From Dickeya oryzae (GTDB taxonomy: Bacteria > Pseudomonadota > Gammaproteobacteria > Enterobacterales > Enterobacteriaceae), in contig NZ_ML762920.1 in the NCBI RefSeq assembly GCF_009372235.1, forward strand, positions 62,001-126,000: 64,000 bases of DNA. Direction: 5' to 3'. Shown in pieces: positions 28,941 through 38,653 of the stretch (within the stretch, counting starts at the first letter, position 1; each line of letters begins with the position of its first letter). The notes under the pieces were generated by a model that was given only the letters and a program-made list of their open reading frames with translations, did no database searches and was not told the origin of the DNA. The translations under genes were made by a program, and so were the position numbers.

Positions 28941-29051
28941 GTCTAAAAACCTGTTACATAACCTGACTCAGGCGCGCATTCTAGCACTGTGCCGCCAGAC
29001 AATTCGACAGTCATACCGCAATTCCCCAGTTGAAAAGCAGGTTCTGCCCAT

Positions 29052-29076
29052 AAAAAAGCCTGTCACTGGGACAGGC
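29052..29076 (-). terminator. kdgR terminator
   Basis: Minus-strand stem AGCCTGTC / GACAGGCT with a loop of about 5 bases, then a six-base T-run. It lies 55 bases after the kdgR stop, before the yebO promoter. Confidence 0.9.
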
Positions 29077-29131
29077 TAATAGCCAGAGCCTGGTAACGTA
29101 CCCTACTCTTTATCAGAAAGGGCAACGTGTA

Positions 29132-29923
29132 TCAGAACGGGTAATCGTGGTAACCCATTTGATCAGAAATATTGCGCGCCGCAGTATGCAACATAGCCAC
29201 ATACTCATGCTTATTATCTTCTGAAAAACGAATCGTCGGAAAGGAAATACTCAGACCGGCAATCACTACGCCAAAACGGTCAAAGACCGGAACAGCGATA
29301 CAGCGCAGCCCTTCCTCCTGTTCTTCGTTGTCTTCACCGAATCCTTGCTGACGAACCAGATCAAGTTGTGGCAACAGTTCTTCCGTACTACCGATAGTGT
29401 GCACGGTACTCCGCTTGAACTCTACATTCGACAGAATGCCTTTAACCTCTTCACGATCGCGCCAGGCCAACAATACCTTACCAATCGCGGTACTGTGCAG
29501 CGGGTTACGGCGGCCAATGCGGGAATACATGCGCAGGTTGTACATAGAGTCAATTTTATGGATATAGACAATACTGTCTTCATCCAGCGCGCCGAGGTGG
29601 ATAGTTTCGCGTGTTAATGCGGACAACTCACGCATTTGAATATCTGCACTGCGAATCAAGTCCACATTCTGTAATGCTTTCGCACCCAGTTCGAACAATT
29701 TCAGCGTCAGTGAATATTTCTCTGACTCACCTTCCTGAGCAACATATCCCAGCGATTTCATCGTCTGCAGGAAGCGATAAACCGTACTTTTAGACATCAT
29801 CACACGTTGTGATAGTTCAGTGATGCCAATTTCACGCTCTTCGCCTAATGCCTGCAAAATACCAAAAACCTTTAAGACTGACGACACGGAATCGGGTTGT
29901 TTATCTAAATCTGCAATAGCCAT
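29132..29923 (-). CDS. kdgR: Pectin-catabolism repressor KdgR (IclR family)
   Basis: 263 residues. N-terminal winged helix-turn-helix (about residues 10-70, with the recognition region SQRVMMSKSTVYRFLQTMKS), then the IclR effector domain with GKVLLAWRDREEV and a C-terminal FDRFGVVIAGLSISFP segment. KdgR represses pectinases and the catabolic genes and is released by KDG, DKI and DKII. The genes in this window with KdgR-type sites (kdgF/kduI, pelW, ogl) are its established targets. It lies downstream of ogl on the same strand, separated by a terminator. Confidence 0.97.
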   Translation of the reverse strand: MAIADLDKQPDSVSSVLKVFGILQALGEEREIGITELSQRVMMSKSTVYRFLQTMKSLGYVAQEGESEKYSLTLKLFELGAKALQNVDLIRSADIQMRELSALTRETIHLGALDEDSIVYIHKIDSMYNLRMYSRIGRRNPLHSTAIGKVLLAWRDREEVKGILSNVEFKRSTVHTIGSTEELLPQLDLVRQQGFGEDNEEQEEGLRCIAVPVFDRFGVVIAGLSISFPTIRFSEDNKHEYVAMLHTAARNISDQMGYHDYPF

Positions 29924-30092
29924 TTTTTTGGTTACCCTACTCAGTATTTTTGTTTTAAAAAAAATAGAACACTTGTTTTAGTATAAAGGGAACGCTCTGA
30001 ATATGGCAATCAGGCATTACTATAACAGACAACATGATTAAATATTGCCCACTGCAATAGTACTGCCGGATTAATAATATTATTGTAAAGCG

Positions 30093-30122
30093 AAAAAAAC
30101 CGCGCCCTTGGTGGGCACGGTT
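30093..30122 (-). terminator. ogl terminator
   Basis: Minus-strand stem AACCGTGCCC / GGGCGCGGTT with one G-T pair and a 6-base loop, followed by seven or more T. It begins 10 bases after the ogl stop and isolates ogl from kdgR. Confidence 0.9.
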
Positions 30123-30132
30123 GCAGGTACTG

Positions 30133-31299
30133 TTAGTGCCAGACAGAATCAGGCACTTTGGCCAGATAGAGCGCCGGTTTACCATCAACATCCGACGTAA
30201 ACAGAATATGTTTATCGTCCGGTGTGAATGATGGATGCGGATGCGTCACCTGACGGTCGCCTTCCAGTACTTCCCATGACGTATTGTGTTGTGCAACCTG
30301 GAAATGTTTCCCAGTCTTCATGTTGAACACATACAAGAAAGGATCGTTTTCAATCTTGTAGCCACCGTCATCTTTCACATCTACGGGGGCGTTGCAGCCA
30401 TCCCCGACCATTAACGTGCCATCATAGTTACTCATCAGATGCGAGCACGGCGGCATTTCTGTCAGTTGACGGTTTTCCAGCGTAACGGGGTCAACACTGC
30501 AAATAAAGCGGTTAGTGCTGCCTTTCAGATAAGAAACATAAGCCAGTGCAGAGCCATTCGGCACCCAGAATTCATGAGTACAGCTTTCACCTGGCGCATG
30601 CTCTTTCACTTTGCGCATGTTGGTACCATCTTCATTGATAAACCACATGCGGGCATCCACCAGGTCATGCGGGCCTTCGTGACAGAAGGCGACCGTATTA
30701 TCGTCACCAGGACGGTAAATCGGATGACCCAACCATTGTTTTTCCTGCAAAATAGTCGTGGCTTCACCGGTTTTAAGGTCGATACGAATGAGGCGGCAGC
30801 ATGGGTTGGTGAAATAGAACTCCTGGAATTTTTTCCAGTCAGTCAACGGCTTCCAGTCTTCTTTTTTGATCTCGATTCCCACCATCTTGGTGCAATCAGA
30901 GTTGGCGACCCAGGTACCGTATCCGACCCAGTCATCCGGTACCTGATAGATATTGGTTTCTTCCAGTGTGTTAAGATCAACGCGCATCAGGTTGCGGACA
31001 TTCTTCACATAATACAGTGCGTCATCGTTCGGAGACAGGAAGCCGCCAAAGGTATTGTCGCCAGTACCTTCGGTCAGTTGAGTAGCCTGCTGAGTTTTCA
31101 GGTCTAACAAATAATAGTTCCACGGTCCATCAAATGCCCCGCCAAACAGCAGTTTGCTACCATCATTGGAAAAACACTTCTGGTAGAAGTAGTTGCGGTG
31201 GCAGATGACATCAGGAGGGGTGAGACGCACCACTTCGGTGCCGGTGACTGAATCCTGGTAGGAATGGAACGTAAAAGAAAGCTTTTTACCTTTGGCCAT
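30133..31299 (-). CDS. ogl: Oligogalacturonate lyase Ogl (PL22)
   Basis: 388 residues without a signal peptide, beginning MAKGKKLSFTFHSYQDSVTG. Family PL22 enzymes are seven-bladed beta-propellers that cleave di- and short oligogalacturonates to unsaturated monomers in the cytoplasm with Mn2+; histidine-rich metal-site segments are visible (FCHEGPHDL, GESCTHEFW, CSHLMSN). The product feeds KdgF, KduI and KduD. Two KdgR-like sites lie upstream. The kdgR-ogl pairing is known in Dickeya and Pectobacterium. Confidence 0.97.
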   Translation of the reverse strand: MAKGKKLSFTFHSYQDSVTGTEVVRLTPPDVICHRNYFYQKCFSNDGSKLLFGGAFDGPWNYYLLDLKTQQATQLTEGTGDNTFGGFLSPNDDALYYVKNVRNLMRVDLNTLEETNIYQVPDDWVGYGTWVANSDCTKMVGIEIKKEDWKPLTDWKKFQEFYFTNPCCRLIRIDLKTGEATTILQEKQWLGHPIYRPGDDNTVAFCHEGPHDLVDARMWFINEDGTNMRKVKEHAPGESCTHEFWVPNGSALAYVSYLKGSTNRFICSVDPVTLENRQLTEMPPCSHLMSNYDGTLMVGDGCNAPVDVKDDGGYKIENDPFLYVFNMKTGKHFQVAQHNTSWEVLEGDRQVTHPHPSFTPDDKHILFTSDVDGKPALYLAKVPDSVWH

Positions 31300-31390
31300 C
31301 CGTAAATCCTTAGCGCTTATCGTGAAAAATCAGACGCCGCCAGGTGAAAGAACCTGTCACTCCGGCAAATCGCCTTGTTATACCGGTATT

Positions 31391-31409
31391 GTAGAAACAA
31401 TGTTTCATT
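31391..31409. promoter_or_regulatory. KdgR operator upstream of ogl
   Basis: GTAGAAACAATGTTTCATT matches the KdgR consensus AATRAAAYNNYRTTTYATT except in two of the first three positions. It is 91 bases before the ogl start, in the promoter region. Confidence 0.85.
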
Positions 31410-31432
31410 TTTCCGTGATCGCGGTTTTATTT

Positions 31433-31451
31433 TATAAAACATTCTTTCGCT
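31433..31451. promoter_or_regulatory. Second, weaker KdgR-like site upstream of ogl
   Basis: TATAAAACATTCTTTCGCT keeps AAAC, TTTC and the spacing of the KdgR box but has mismatches in the flanks and one in the core. Two closely spaced sites could allow cooperative repression. Confidence 0.4.
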
Positions 31452-31535
31452 TTTCACTGACTGTTTGCGTTTGCGCAAGATTATTTTGCCAGACAGGACG
31501 CCGGATAAGACGGCGGTACACGGACTGATTACCAG

Positions 31536-31564
31536 AAAAAACAAAGGCCCTACAGGGCCTTTGT
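31536..31564 (-). terminator. htpX terminator
   Basis: Minus-strand stem ACAAAGGCCC / GGGCCTTTGT with a 4-base loop, then a six-base T-run. It lies 49 bases after the htpX stop. Confidence 0.9.
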
Positions 31565-31613
31565 ACATAAAACGCTCTCATTGAACACGTGCACGTTGAT
31601 TAGTGCGCGCGGA

Positions 31614-32498
31614 CTATTTGAGGTACTCACCAGAACGCAACGCCTCAATACGTTTGTCCAGCGGCGGATGCGACATGAACAATTCGCTAAGAGACTTGGA
31701 CTTACCGTTGATACAGAATGCCATCATGCTACTGGCCTCCTGCGGTTCATAGCTGGTTTTCAGGCGCTGTAACGCAGCAATCATTTTCTCGCGGCCAACC
31801 AGTTTCGCCGAACCGGCATCAGCATGGAATTCACGATAGCGGGAGAACCACATGGTGATGATGCTGGCCAAAATACCAAACACCAGTTCCAGCACCATGG
31901 AAACGGCCATATAAACCAGTGGGTTACCGTTGCCACTCTCTTCGCCATCGTCACGGTTACCAGAAAGAAAACCGGTCACAATTTGCGCAATGATGCGTGA
32001 GATAAAAATAACGAAGGTATTCACTACACCTTGTACCAACGTCATCGTGACCATGTCACCGTTAGCGATGTGACTGATTTCATGAGCAATAACCGCTTCG
32101 GCCTCGTCACGGCTCATATTCTGCAATAACCCGGTGCTAACCGCGACCAACGAACTGTCGCGACGTGCGCCTGTCGCAAATGCATTGATATCGGGAGCAT
32201 GATAGATAGCAACCTGTGGCATGGCGATACCCGCCTGCTGAGACTGCATCCGCACGGTATCCAGTAACCAGCGCTCGGTTTCATCACGGGGCTGTTCAAT
32301 CACCTCACCGCCGACGGAGCGCAGCGCCATCCATTTAGACATCAGCAGCGAAACAATCGACCCGCCGAAACCAAACACACCGGCCATGATAATCAAGCCT
32401 GCCATGCTGTTGTGCTGGACTCCCGTCAGGCTGAGTACCAGCCCGAATACCACCATCACCGCCAGGTTGGTGAGCAGGAAAAGCGCAATACGCATCAT
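31614..32498 (-). CDS. htpX: Inner-membrane zinc protease HtpX
   Basis: 294 residues from [20 protein letters not shown], as in E. coli; a longer frame from 32552 adds residues E. coli lacks. M48-family metalloprotease with HEISH near residue 140 and four membrane segments (two N-terminal, two after the active site). It degrades misfolded membrane proteins with FtsH and is induced through CpxR in E. coli. The C-terminus [19 protein letters not shown] is typical. Confidence 0.97.
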   Translation of the reverse strand: MMRIALFLLTNLAVMVVFGLVLSLTGVQHNSMAGLIIMAGVFGFGGSIVSLLMSKWMALRSVGGEVIEQPRDETERWLLDTVRMQSQQAGIAMPQVAIYHAPDINAFATGARRDSSLVAVSTGLLQNMSRDEAEAVIAHEISHIANGDMVTMTLVQGVVNTFVIFISRIIAQIVTGFLSGNRDDGEESGNGNPLVYMAVSMVLELVFGILASIITMWFSRYREFHADAGSAKLVGREKMIAALQRLKTSYEPQEASSMMAFCINGKSKSLSELFMSHPPLDKRIEALRSGEYLK

Positions 32499-32992
32499 AT
32501 AATTAAGATTTCCTCTTTCAGCAAAAGCAACAAAAGTGTTTGCAACAACCACATCGTATGGGCTGCTTCGTCATTTTCAAGCATCCATAACCTTTATGTT
32601 ACCAAATTAACATAACTTTACACTTTTACTCAGGCTTAATTTGGATAAAACAAGGAAATTGCATGCTCAGAGCATGAATTATCTCTAAACCTTATTTGGG
32701 TAGGATATCTGGCAGAGACATATAGTTTGCGTTCAATATCAGTCAGATTAGTGCCTGACTGATGCGCAAATGGTGATGTAAGTAAATATAACGGATTTTA
32801 TAGTGGAGGAATGTTCATCCTGTTAAGATCCCCCGCCCCAGCCCACCATCCCTGCTAAAACGGTATGGTTAATGGCAGCAATACAGAGACTGTCTGCCGC
32901 TTTCGCACTGAACCATACTGGTGACAAAAAATGCCCCGGTCTTATTCGCAATTCACTGACAGGCCGATTCGGCTACATCGCCTCATGAAGCA
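32499..32992. other. Gene-free region between htpX and the GGDEF/EAL gene
   Basis: About 500 bases containing the htpX promoter on the left and the 3' flank of the GGDEF/EAL gene on the right. A perfect hexamer palindrome with a 3-base loop, CATGCT-CAG-AGCATG, lies at about 32661. No open frame with a family match was found. Confidence 0.5.
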
Positions 32993-35161
32993 TCACCCCA
33001 GAGGCGTATCCTCCAGATCGAGCAATTTCTCGAACTCCGCTGCCGGCATCGGCCGACCAAACAGATAGCCCTGAGCCTGCTCACACCCTTTATTAAGCAG
33101 TCTTTCACACTGATCCTGCGTTTCCACGCCTTCGGCGATCACATCCAGACCAAAGCTTTTTCCTAAATACAGAATAGCGCGAACGATTGCCGCATCAGGT
33201 GCCGATTCACACATGGCACGCACGAAGGTCTGATCGATTTTAAGCCGGGTAACCGGGTAATGTTTCAACATACTGAGTGACGCATAGCCTGTGCCATAGT
33301 CGTCAAACGCGATGCCAATACCGCTATTACGCAACTCATTGAGCGGCTTCATCATATTCTCGTCATGTCGCAATATGATGTTCTCTGTAATTTCCAGCTC
33401 CAGCGCACTGGGTTTAAGGCCGGTTTGCGCCAGCACATCCCTGATTTTCTGCGCCAACATGCCCGAGCGGAACTGCGCTGCAAACAAATTGATGCTGATC
33501 CGGAAATTTTTTGCCCCAGCGCGGCACCAGTCGGAGGCCTGCTGACAGGCTGAGCGCACAACCCAATCGCCAATACGTTCCGCCCAAGGTCCTCGCTCCA
33601 GCGCTGACATAAATGCCGCAGGGCCCAACAGCCCTTTATAGGGATGACGCCAGCGTAGTAACGCCTCCGCTCCCACAATCTTGTTATTGACCATATTGAC
33701 CTGAGGTTGATAGAACACCTCAAACTCCTCCTGCTCATACGCCCGGATAAACTCCAGTTGAAAGGCATGACGGGCCTGAAAGACTTCTCTCAACTCACGG
33801 GTAAAGAAACGATAGCAGTTTCGTCCGTCGGCTTTCGCCTGGTACAACGCCAGATCAGCACTGGTCAGCAAGTCCTGTACAGTGGTTCCATGTGCCGGGT
33901 ACATGACTAACCCAATACTGGCGCTGGTGTTGATTTGTTTGTCGTCAACCGGAACGGCTTGCGAAATATCATGGATGATTTTTTCCGCCAGTCTCGCGAC
34001 CTGCTCTTCATCGCTCTGATTTGGCAACAATATCGCGAACTCATCGCCCCCCATACGGGCGACCAGATCGCCGGAATGAGCGTTGTCCTGCAGTCTTCTT
34101 GCTACACTGGCCAAAATTTCATCACCACTGGCATGGCCTAGACTGTCATTGATATCTTTAAAGCCATCCAGATCAATAATCATGATGGCGGCAGGTTCAC
34201 CGTTTTTTAGCACCTGATCCAGCGTAGACGTCAGCAAGGTACGATTCGCCAGACCGGTAAGCGGGTCACGGTGTGCCTGCAAAAAGAGCCGCTCCTCGTA
34301 ACGCTGCCTTTCCGTCACATCACGCAGGATGATGCCATAACGTGTCTGGTTATGATCCCGCCACATGGATACTGTCAACTCTGTTGATATCAATGTGCCA
34401 GACAGTGCACGGATTTCCAGATCAATTGTGCTGCCTTTAAAAATTGCGGTTTTATCTGTCGCCAGATGGTGCAACTGCACAACAAACATATCTGGGACGA
34501 TGATGCTGATGTGCTCACCGATAATCTGGTCGCGGCTGTATTCCAGCATTTTTTCCGCAGATTCATTCCAGAAAGTGATAGTCCCTCTGTCATTGACGCA
34601 CAAAATGGCGTCCGGTGACGACTCGGCAATGCTCTCAAAACGAGCCTGGCTGGCCCGGCGCGCTAAATCCAGCCGCCGCATTTCCAGTTTGTCCATCACC
34701 AACGCGGCAAAATCCTGCAAGTTATGCGCATCACGGGCGCTAAGAGAAGAATGGGGTTTGTTGTCGATGATGCACAACACACCGATCGGAAAGCCGTTCG
34801 GTGTTCGAAGTGGAATACCGGCATAAAAACGGATGTGCGGTTCGCCAGTGACCAGAGGGTTATCTCTAAAGCGGGGGTCTTTGCGCGTATCGGGGATCAC
34901 CATGATCCGTTTCTTGAGAATCGCATGAGCACAGAAGGATTCGTCTCTGGAGGTTTCGCATATCGACATGCCTATACTGGCAGCAAACAGCTGTCGCTCT
35001 TCTTCTACCAGTGAAATCAACACGATAGGGACGTTAAAAACGTTAGCTGCCAAATTGATCAGATTATCAAAACCAGGATCAGACAGCGGTTTACTAATGC
35101 CGTACTCTCTTAACGCCGCAAGTCGGCTTTTCTCATCTTTATTTGCTGGGGCTCGACTCAT
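32993..35161 (-). CDS. GAF-PAS-GGDEF-EAL cyclic-di-GMP protein
   Basis: 722 residues from MSRAPANKDEKSR at 35161, chosen because GAGGGG lies just upstream; a start at 35248 is also open. Order: GAF domain (about 30-165), PAS domain (about 175-285, FWNESAEKMLEY), GGDEF (about 305-460) with an intact MGGDEF signature, and EAL (about 470-715) with GAEALLRW, ENIILRHD and DDYGTGYASLS. Both catalytic motifs are complete, so it may make or break c-di-GMP depending on signals bound by GAF and PAS. It is cytosolic, with no membrane helix. I cannot assign a specific E. coli orthologue. Confidence 0.92.
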   Translation of the reverse strand: MSRAPANKDEKSRLAALREYGISKPLSDPGFDNLINLAANVFNVPIVLISLVEEERQLFAASIGMSICETSRDESFCAHAILKKRIMVIPDTRKDPRFRDNPLVTGEPHIRFYAGIPLRTPNGFPIGVLCIIDNKPHSSLSARDAHNLQDFAALVMDKLEMRRLDLARRASQARFESIAESSPDAILCVNDRGTITFWNESAEKMLEYSRDQIIGEHISIIVPDMFVVQLHHLATDKTAIFKGSTIDLEIRALSGTLISTELTVSMWRDHNQTRYGIILRDVTERQRYEERLFLQAHRDPLTGLANRTLLTSTLDQVLKNGEPAAIMIIDLDGFKDINDSLGHASGDEILASVARRLQDNAHSGDLVARMGGDEFAILLPNQSDEEQVARLAEKIIHDISQAVPVDDKQINTSASIGLVMYPAHGTTVQDLLTSADLALYQAKADGRNCYRFFTRELREVFQARHAFQLEFIRAYEQEEFEVFYQPQVNMVNNKIVGAEALLRWRHPYKGLLGPAAFMSALERGPWAERIGDWVVRSACQQASDWCRAGAKNFRISINLFAAQFRSGMLAQKIRDVLAQTGLKPSALELEITENIILRHDENMMKPLNELRNSGIGIAFDDYGTGYASLSMLKHYPVTRLKIDQTFVRAMCESAPDAAIVRAILYLGKSFGLDVIAEGVETQDQCERLLNKGCEQAQGYLFGRPMPAAEFEKLLDLEDTPLG

Positions 35162-35953
35162 GGGGGTTCCCCTCACATTATCCATTGTTTTTTTTGTCAG
35201 AAAAAATTGTAGCCTGTTGCCGCGACGGCACTTACCGTAACTTTCCACGCAAAAAAAATCATCGACGAATAAAATCCATCGATATCTTTCGATTAAATTT
35301 AAAACGATAACTGGCTACTATCCCTCTTTACTCTGTCTCTTCCCCATGCCAGGGAGCTCATCGTTCATGCAAATTACCGGCCAGCGCCAACAGAATAGCA
35401 AAATGCCGACGAGGAGGAAGACCCTGATTCCAACATTTTCAGAGATTCTCTGCTTTTAATAAAAATAGCGATAAACGCAAGTGGTTAATTATTCTAATAG
35501 ATCGTTATTCCCAATCATCAATCAAAACTTGATAACTTATCGCTATAAATGTTTATTATCGGTAACTTTCCATAGCCAACCAATCACCGGATATTTTTTC
35601 TCCGAACGGTCAAATACTGGAAAAGACTTTTTCATTAAGGGAATCGACGTATAAAATCAAAACAACAATTAGCTGACTGATGATATATCAACCTCAGTTT
35701 CTATTCTGACTCGATGTCAAAACGGGCAACAAAACAAATCACTATTCGTCCTCTGGTGTTATAACAACCAAGTATCGACAATGAATTCGGATAAAAAGCA
35801 TCAAAAACGAGAAGAGAATGTAAAGTGACGGTTCAAAATTGATAGCACAAAAAAGCGAAGGAGGAAAAAGTAGAGTGTAATAACCGTAAAATTAATAAGG
35901 TCTACAAGGGAATACATCGGAGAGACTGCACGAATCGTACATCGCCAGAGATA
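35162..35953. other. AT-rich gene-free region, about 0.8 kb
   Basis: Lies between the GGDEF/EAL start and the icd terminator. It is rich in A and T and no frame above 60 residues is convincing. The promoter of the GGDEF/EAL gene should lie in the left third. I see nothing else definite. Confidence 0.5.
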
Positions 35954-35987
35954 AAAAAACCTCACGGAAGCCTGACCACCGTGAGGC
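35954..35987 (-). terminator. icd terminator
   Basis: Minus-strand stem CCTCACGG / CCGTGAGG with an 11-base loop, followed by seven T. It begins 21 bases after the icd stop. Confidence 0.92.
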
Positions 35988-36008
35988 TTGGTGCGATGTC
36001 GCCATCGG

Positions 36009-37262
36009 TTACATGTTGCTGATGATATCCTGAGCGAATTCGCTACATTTACGCAGCGTAGCGCCTTCCATCAGACGTTCGAAGTCATAGGTGACCGTCT
36101 TGTTCCTGATAGCGCCTTCCATCCCTTTCACGATCAGGTCAGCGGCTTCAAACCACTGCAGGTGGCGCAGCATCATCTCAGCAGACAAAATGACCGAACC
36201 TGGGTTCACTTTGTCCTGACCAGCATACTTCGGTGCCGTACCGTGAGTCGCTTCAAACAGTGCACATTCGTCACCAATGTTAGCCCCCGGAGCGATACCG
36301 ATCCCGCCGACCTGCGCTGCCAGCGCATCAGAAATATAGTCACCGTTGAGGTTCATACAAGCGATGACATCATATTCGGCCGGACGCAGCAGGATCTGCT
36401 GCAGGAAGGCATCAGCAATCACATCTTTAACGATGATGTCTTTGCCGGTTTTCGGGTTCTTGATTTTCACCCACGGCCCACCGTCGATCAGTTCGCCGCC
36501 GAACTCTTCGCGAGCCAGCTGGTAACCCCAGTCTTTGAACGCGCCTTCGGTGAACTTCATGATGTTGCCTTTGTGCACCAGCGTGACAGAATCGCGATCA
36601 TTGGTGATAGCGTATTCAATAGCAGCACGAACCAGACGCTTGGTCCCGGCTTCGGAACACGGTTTTATACCGATACCACACTGCTGCGGGAAACGGATTT
36701 TCTTCACACCCATTTCGTCTTGCAGGAACTTGATGACTTTGTCCGCTTCCGGTGTGCCAGCTTTCCACTCGATACCGGCATAAATGTCTTCAGCGTTTTC
36801 ACGGAAGATGACCATGTCAGTCAGTTCGGGTTGTTTCACCGGGCTCGGCGTACCTTCATAGTAACGAACCGGACGCAGACAGACGTACAAATCCAGTTGC
36901 TGACGCAGTGCCACGTTTAAAGAGCGGATACCACCACCTACCGGCGTAGTCAGCGGCCCTTTGATAGCAACGCGATATTCGCGGATCAGATCCAGCGTTT
37001 CATCTGGCAACCAAACATCTTGACCATACACCTGAGTGGATTTCTCACCGGTGTAAATTTCCATCCAGGAAATTTTGCGCTTACCCTGATAGGCTTTGTT
37101 TACCGCGGCATCGACAACGTTAATCATGGCTGGCGTAACATCAACACCGATACCGTCACCTTCGATGAACGGAATGATCGGATTAGCAGGCACGACCAGT
37201 TTACCCTGGGCGTCAACCGTGATTTTTTGCCCTTCTGCCGGTACAACTACTTTACTTTCCAT
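36009..37262 (-). CDS. icd: NADP-dependent isocitrate dehydrogenase
   Basis: 417 residues. It oxidises isocitrate to 2-oxoglutarate in the TCA cycle. Substrate-site residues are seen in [20 protein letters not shown]; that serine is the one phosphorylated by AceK in E. coli. Other motifs are [20 protein letters not shown] and [19 protein letters not shown]. The cofactor loop fits NADP use. It is divergent from rluE, as in E. coli. Confidence 0.98.
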   Translation of the reverse strand: MESKVVVPAEGQKITVDAQGKLVVPANPIIPFIEGDGIGVDVTPAMINVVDAAVNKAYQGKRKISWMEIYTGEKSTQVYGQDVWLPDETLDLIREYRVAIKGPLTTPVGGGIRSLNVALRQQLDLYVCLRPVRYYEGTPSPVKQPELTDMVIFRENAEDIYAGIEWKAGTPEADKVIKFLQDEMGVKKIRFPQQCGIGIKPCSEAGTKRLVRAAIEYAITNDRDSVTLVHKGNIMKFTEGAFKDWGYQLAREEFGGELIDGGPWVKIKNPKTGKDIIVKDVIADAFLQQILLRPAEYDVIACMNLNGDYISDALAAQVGGIGIAPGANIGDECALFEATHGTAPKYAGQDKVNPGSVILSAEMMLRHLQWFEAADLIVKGMEGAIRNKTVTYDFERLMEGATLRKCSEFAQDIISNM

Positions 37263-37393
37263 TAACCTCTCCTTCGAGCGCCATTTTGTTAATGACTTGT
37301 AAGATGCGTGTCAATACTACTTGAATATTTAGCCTGAGCCAATCACAAACCATTTCGAGTATAATGTTTTTGTCATTCACAGCCAGTAATAAG

Positions 37394-38020
37394 ATGAATA
37401 AATTCCCTGTTAGAAATCACCAACTTAAACGATTCAGCTCTCGACCAAAAAAAAATGAGCCTGTCGTCGTCACCCAAAGGCGCATCGTCTTGCTCAATAA
37501 ACCGTTCGATGTGCTTTCTCAGTTTACCGATGAAGGCGGTCGCGCCACGCTGAAAGACTACGTTCCCTTTCGCGATATCTACGCTGCCGGGCGGCTCGAT
37601 CGGGACAGCGAAGGCCTGCTCATCCTGACTAATGACGGTAAATTGCAGGCACGGCTGACCCAACCCGGCAAGCAGACCCCCAAAATTTACTATGCCCAGG
37701 TCGAAGGCATTCCCGATGAAGATGCGTTGCGTGCCTTTCGCACCGGTTTGGTGTTAAACGATGGCCCTACACTGCCTGCGGGCGCAGAACGTGTAGATGA
37801 ACCCACCTGGCTGTGGCCACGCCAGCCACCTATCCGCGAACGTAAAAACATTCCGGTGAGCTGGCTAAAAATCACACTCTATGAAGGCCGTAATCGTCAG
37901 GTAAGACGGATGACGGCGCATATCGGCTATCCGACACTGCGTTTGATTCGCTACAGTATGGCTAACCACACTCTTGATGGATTACTCCCCGGCGACTGGA
38001 AGGAGATTGATCATGTTTAA
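37394..38020 (+). CDS. rluE: 23S rRNA pseudouridine-2457 synthase RluE
   Basis: 208 residues from [14 protein letters not shown] at 37394. An earlier in-frame ATG (37364) overlaps a TATAAT -10 element at 37360-37365 and is unlikely to be used. RsuA-family catalytic core with [17 protein letters not shown] (catalytic Asp), and the late motif [10 protein letters not shown]. It modifies U2457 in the peptidyl-transferase region. The last codons overlap the nudJ start by 8 bases. Confidence 0.93.
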   Translation: MNKFPVRNHQLKRFSSRPKKNEPVVVTQRRIVLLNKPFDVLSQFTDEGGRATLKDYVPFRDIYAAGRLDRDSEGLLILTNDGKLQARLTQPGKQTPKIYYAQVEGIPDEDALRAFRTGLVLNDGPTLPAGAERVDEPTWLWPRQPPIRERKNIPVSWLKITLYEGRNRQVRRMTAHIGYPTLRLIRYSMANHTLDGLLPGDWKEIDHV

Positions 38021-38471
38021 ACCGCATGTAACCGTGGCCTGCGTTGTTCAGGCAGAAGGCCATTTTCTGGTGGTGGAAGAAGAAATCAACCATCGTCGGC
38101 TATGGAACCAACCAGCAGGGCACCTAGAAGCAGACGAAACGCTGATTCAGGCAGCTCAACGGGAGCTGTTCGAAGAAACCGGCATCCGAGCCATGCCACA
38201 ACATTTTCTGCAGCTTCACCAATGGATCGCACCAGATAGCACCCCTTTTCTGCGCTTTAGCTTCACGATTGATCTACCCGAACGGCTCCCAACCACGCCG
38301 CACGATAGCGACATTCTCTGTTGCCACTGGTTGAAGCCGGAAGAGATTCTTCAGGCATCGTGTTTACGCTCGCCATTGGTGGCCGCCAGCCTGCATTGTT
38401 ATCAGCACGGCCAGCGTTATCCGCTGAGCCTGTTGGAAGCGTTTAACTGGCCATTTCCCATCCCTGCCTGA
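38013..38471 (+). CDS. nudJ: Nudix phosphatase NudJ
   Basis: 152 residues from [20 protein letters not shown]. The start lies inside the end of rluE (GGAGATTGATCATG), which argues for translational coupling. The Nudix box is complete: [20 protein letters not shown] then TGI. NudJ hydrolyses nucleoside di- and triphosphates and HMP-PP in E. coli. The order rluE-nudJ-mnmA is conserved. Confidence 0.94.
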   Translation: MFKPHVTVACVVQAEGHFLVVEEEINHRRLWNQPAGHLEADETLIQAAQRELFEETGIRAMPQHFLQLHQWIAPDSTPFLRFSFTIDLPERLPTTPHDSDILCCHWLKPEEILQASCLRSPLVAASLHCYQHGQRYPLSLLEAFNWPFPIPA

Positions 38472-38653
38472 TATCTTCCGGTTCGCCGTTTAGCCAGCGG
38501 CGGACCCGTTCCACCTGAAAGCCGATTTTCAGGTATCGCGCTATCAGATCAATGACGCGCAAGAAAATGTGTGATCACGATAAATGTGTTAACCTATCGC
38601 GCTTATTTTCGCTTTAACGCTTTACACCACCTCACTGAGTTTGAGTTCGCGAG

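Noticed and set aside
30439-31107. Open frame antisense to ogl
   Set aside because: Lies wholly inside ogl, with composition of a codon shadow.
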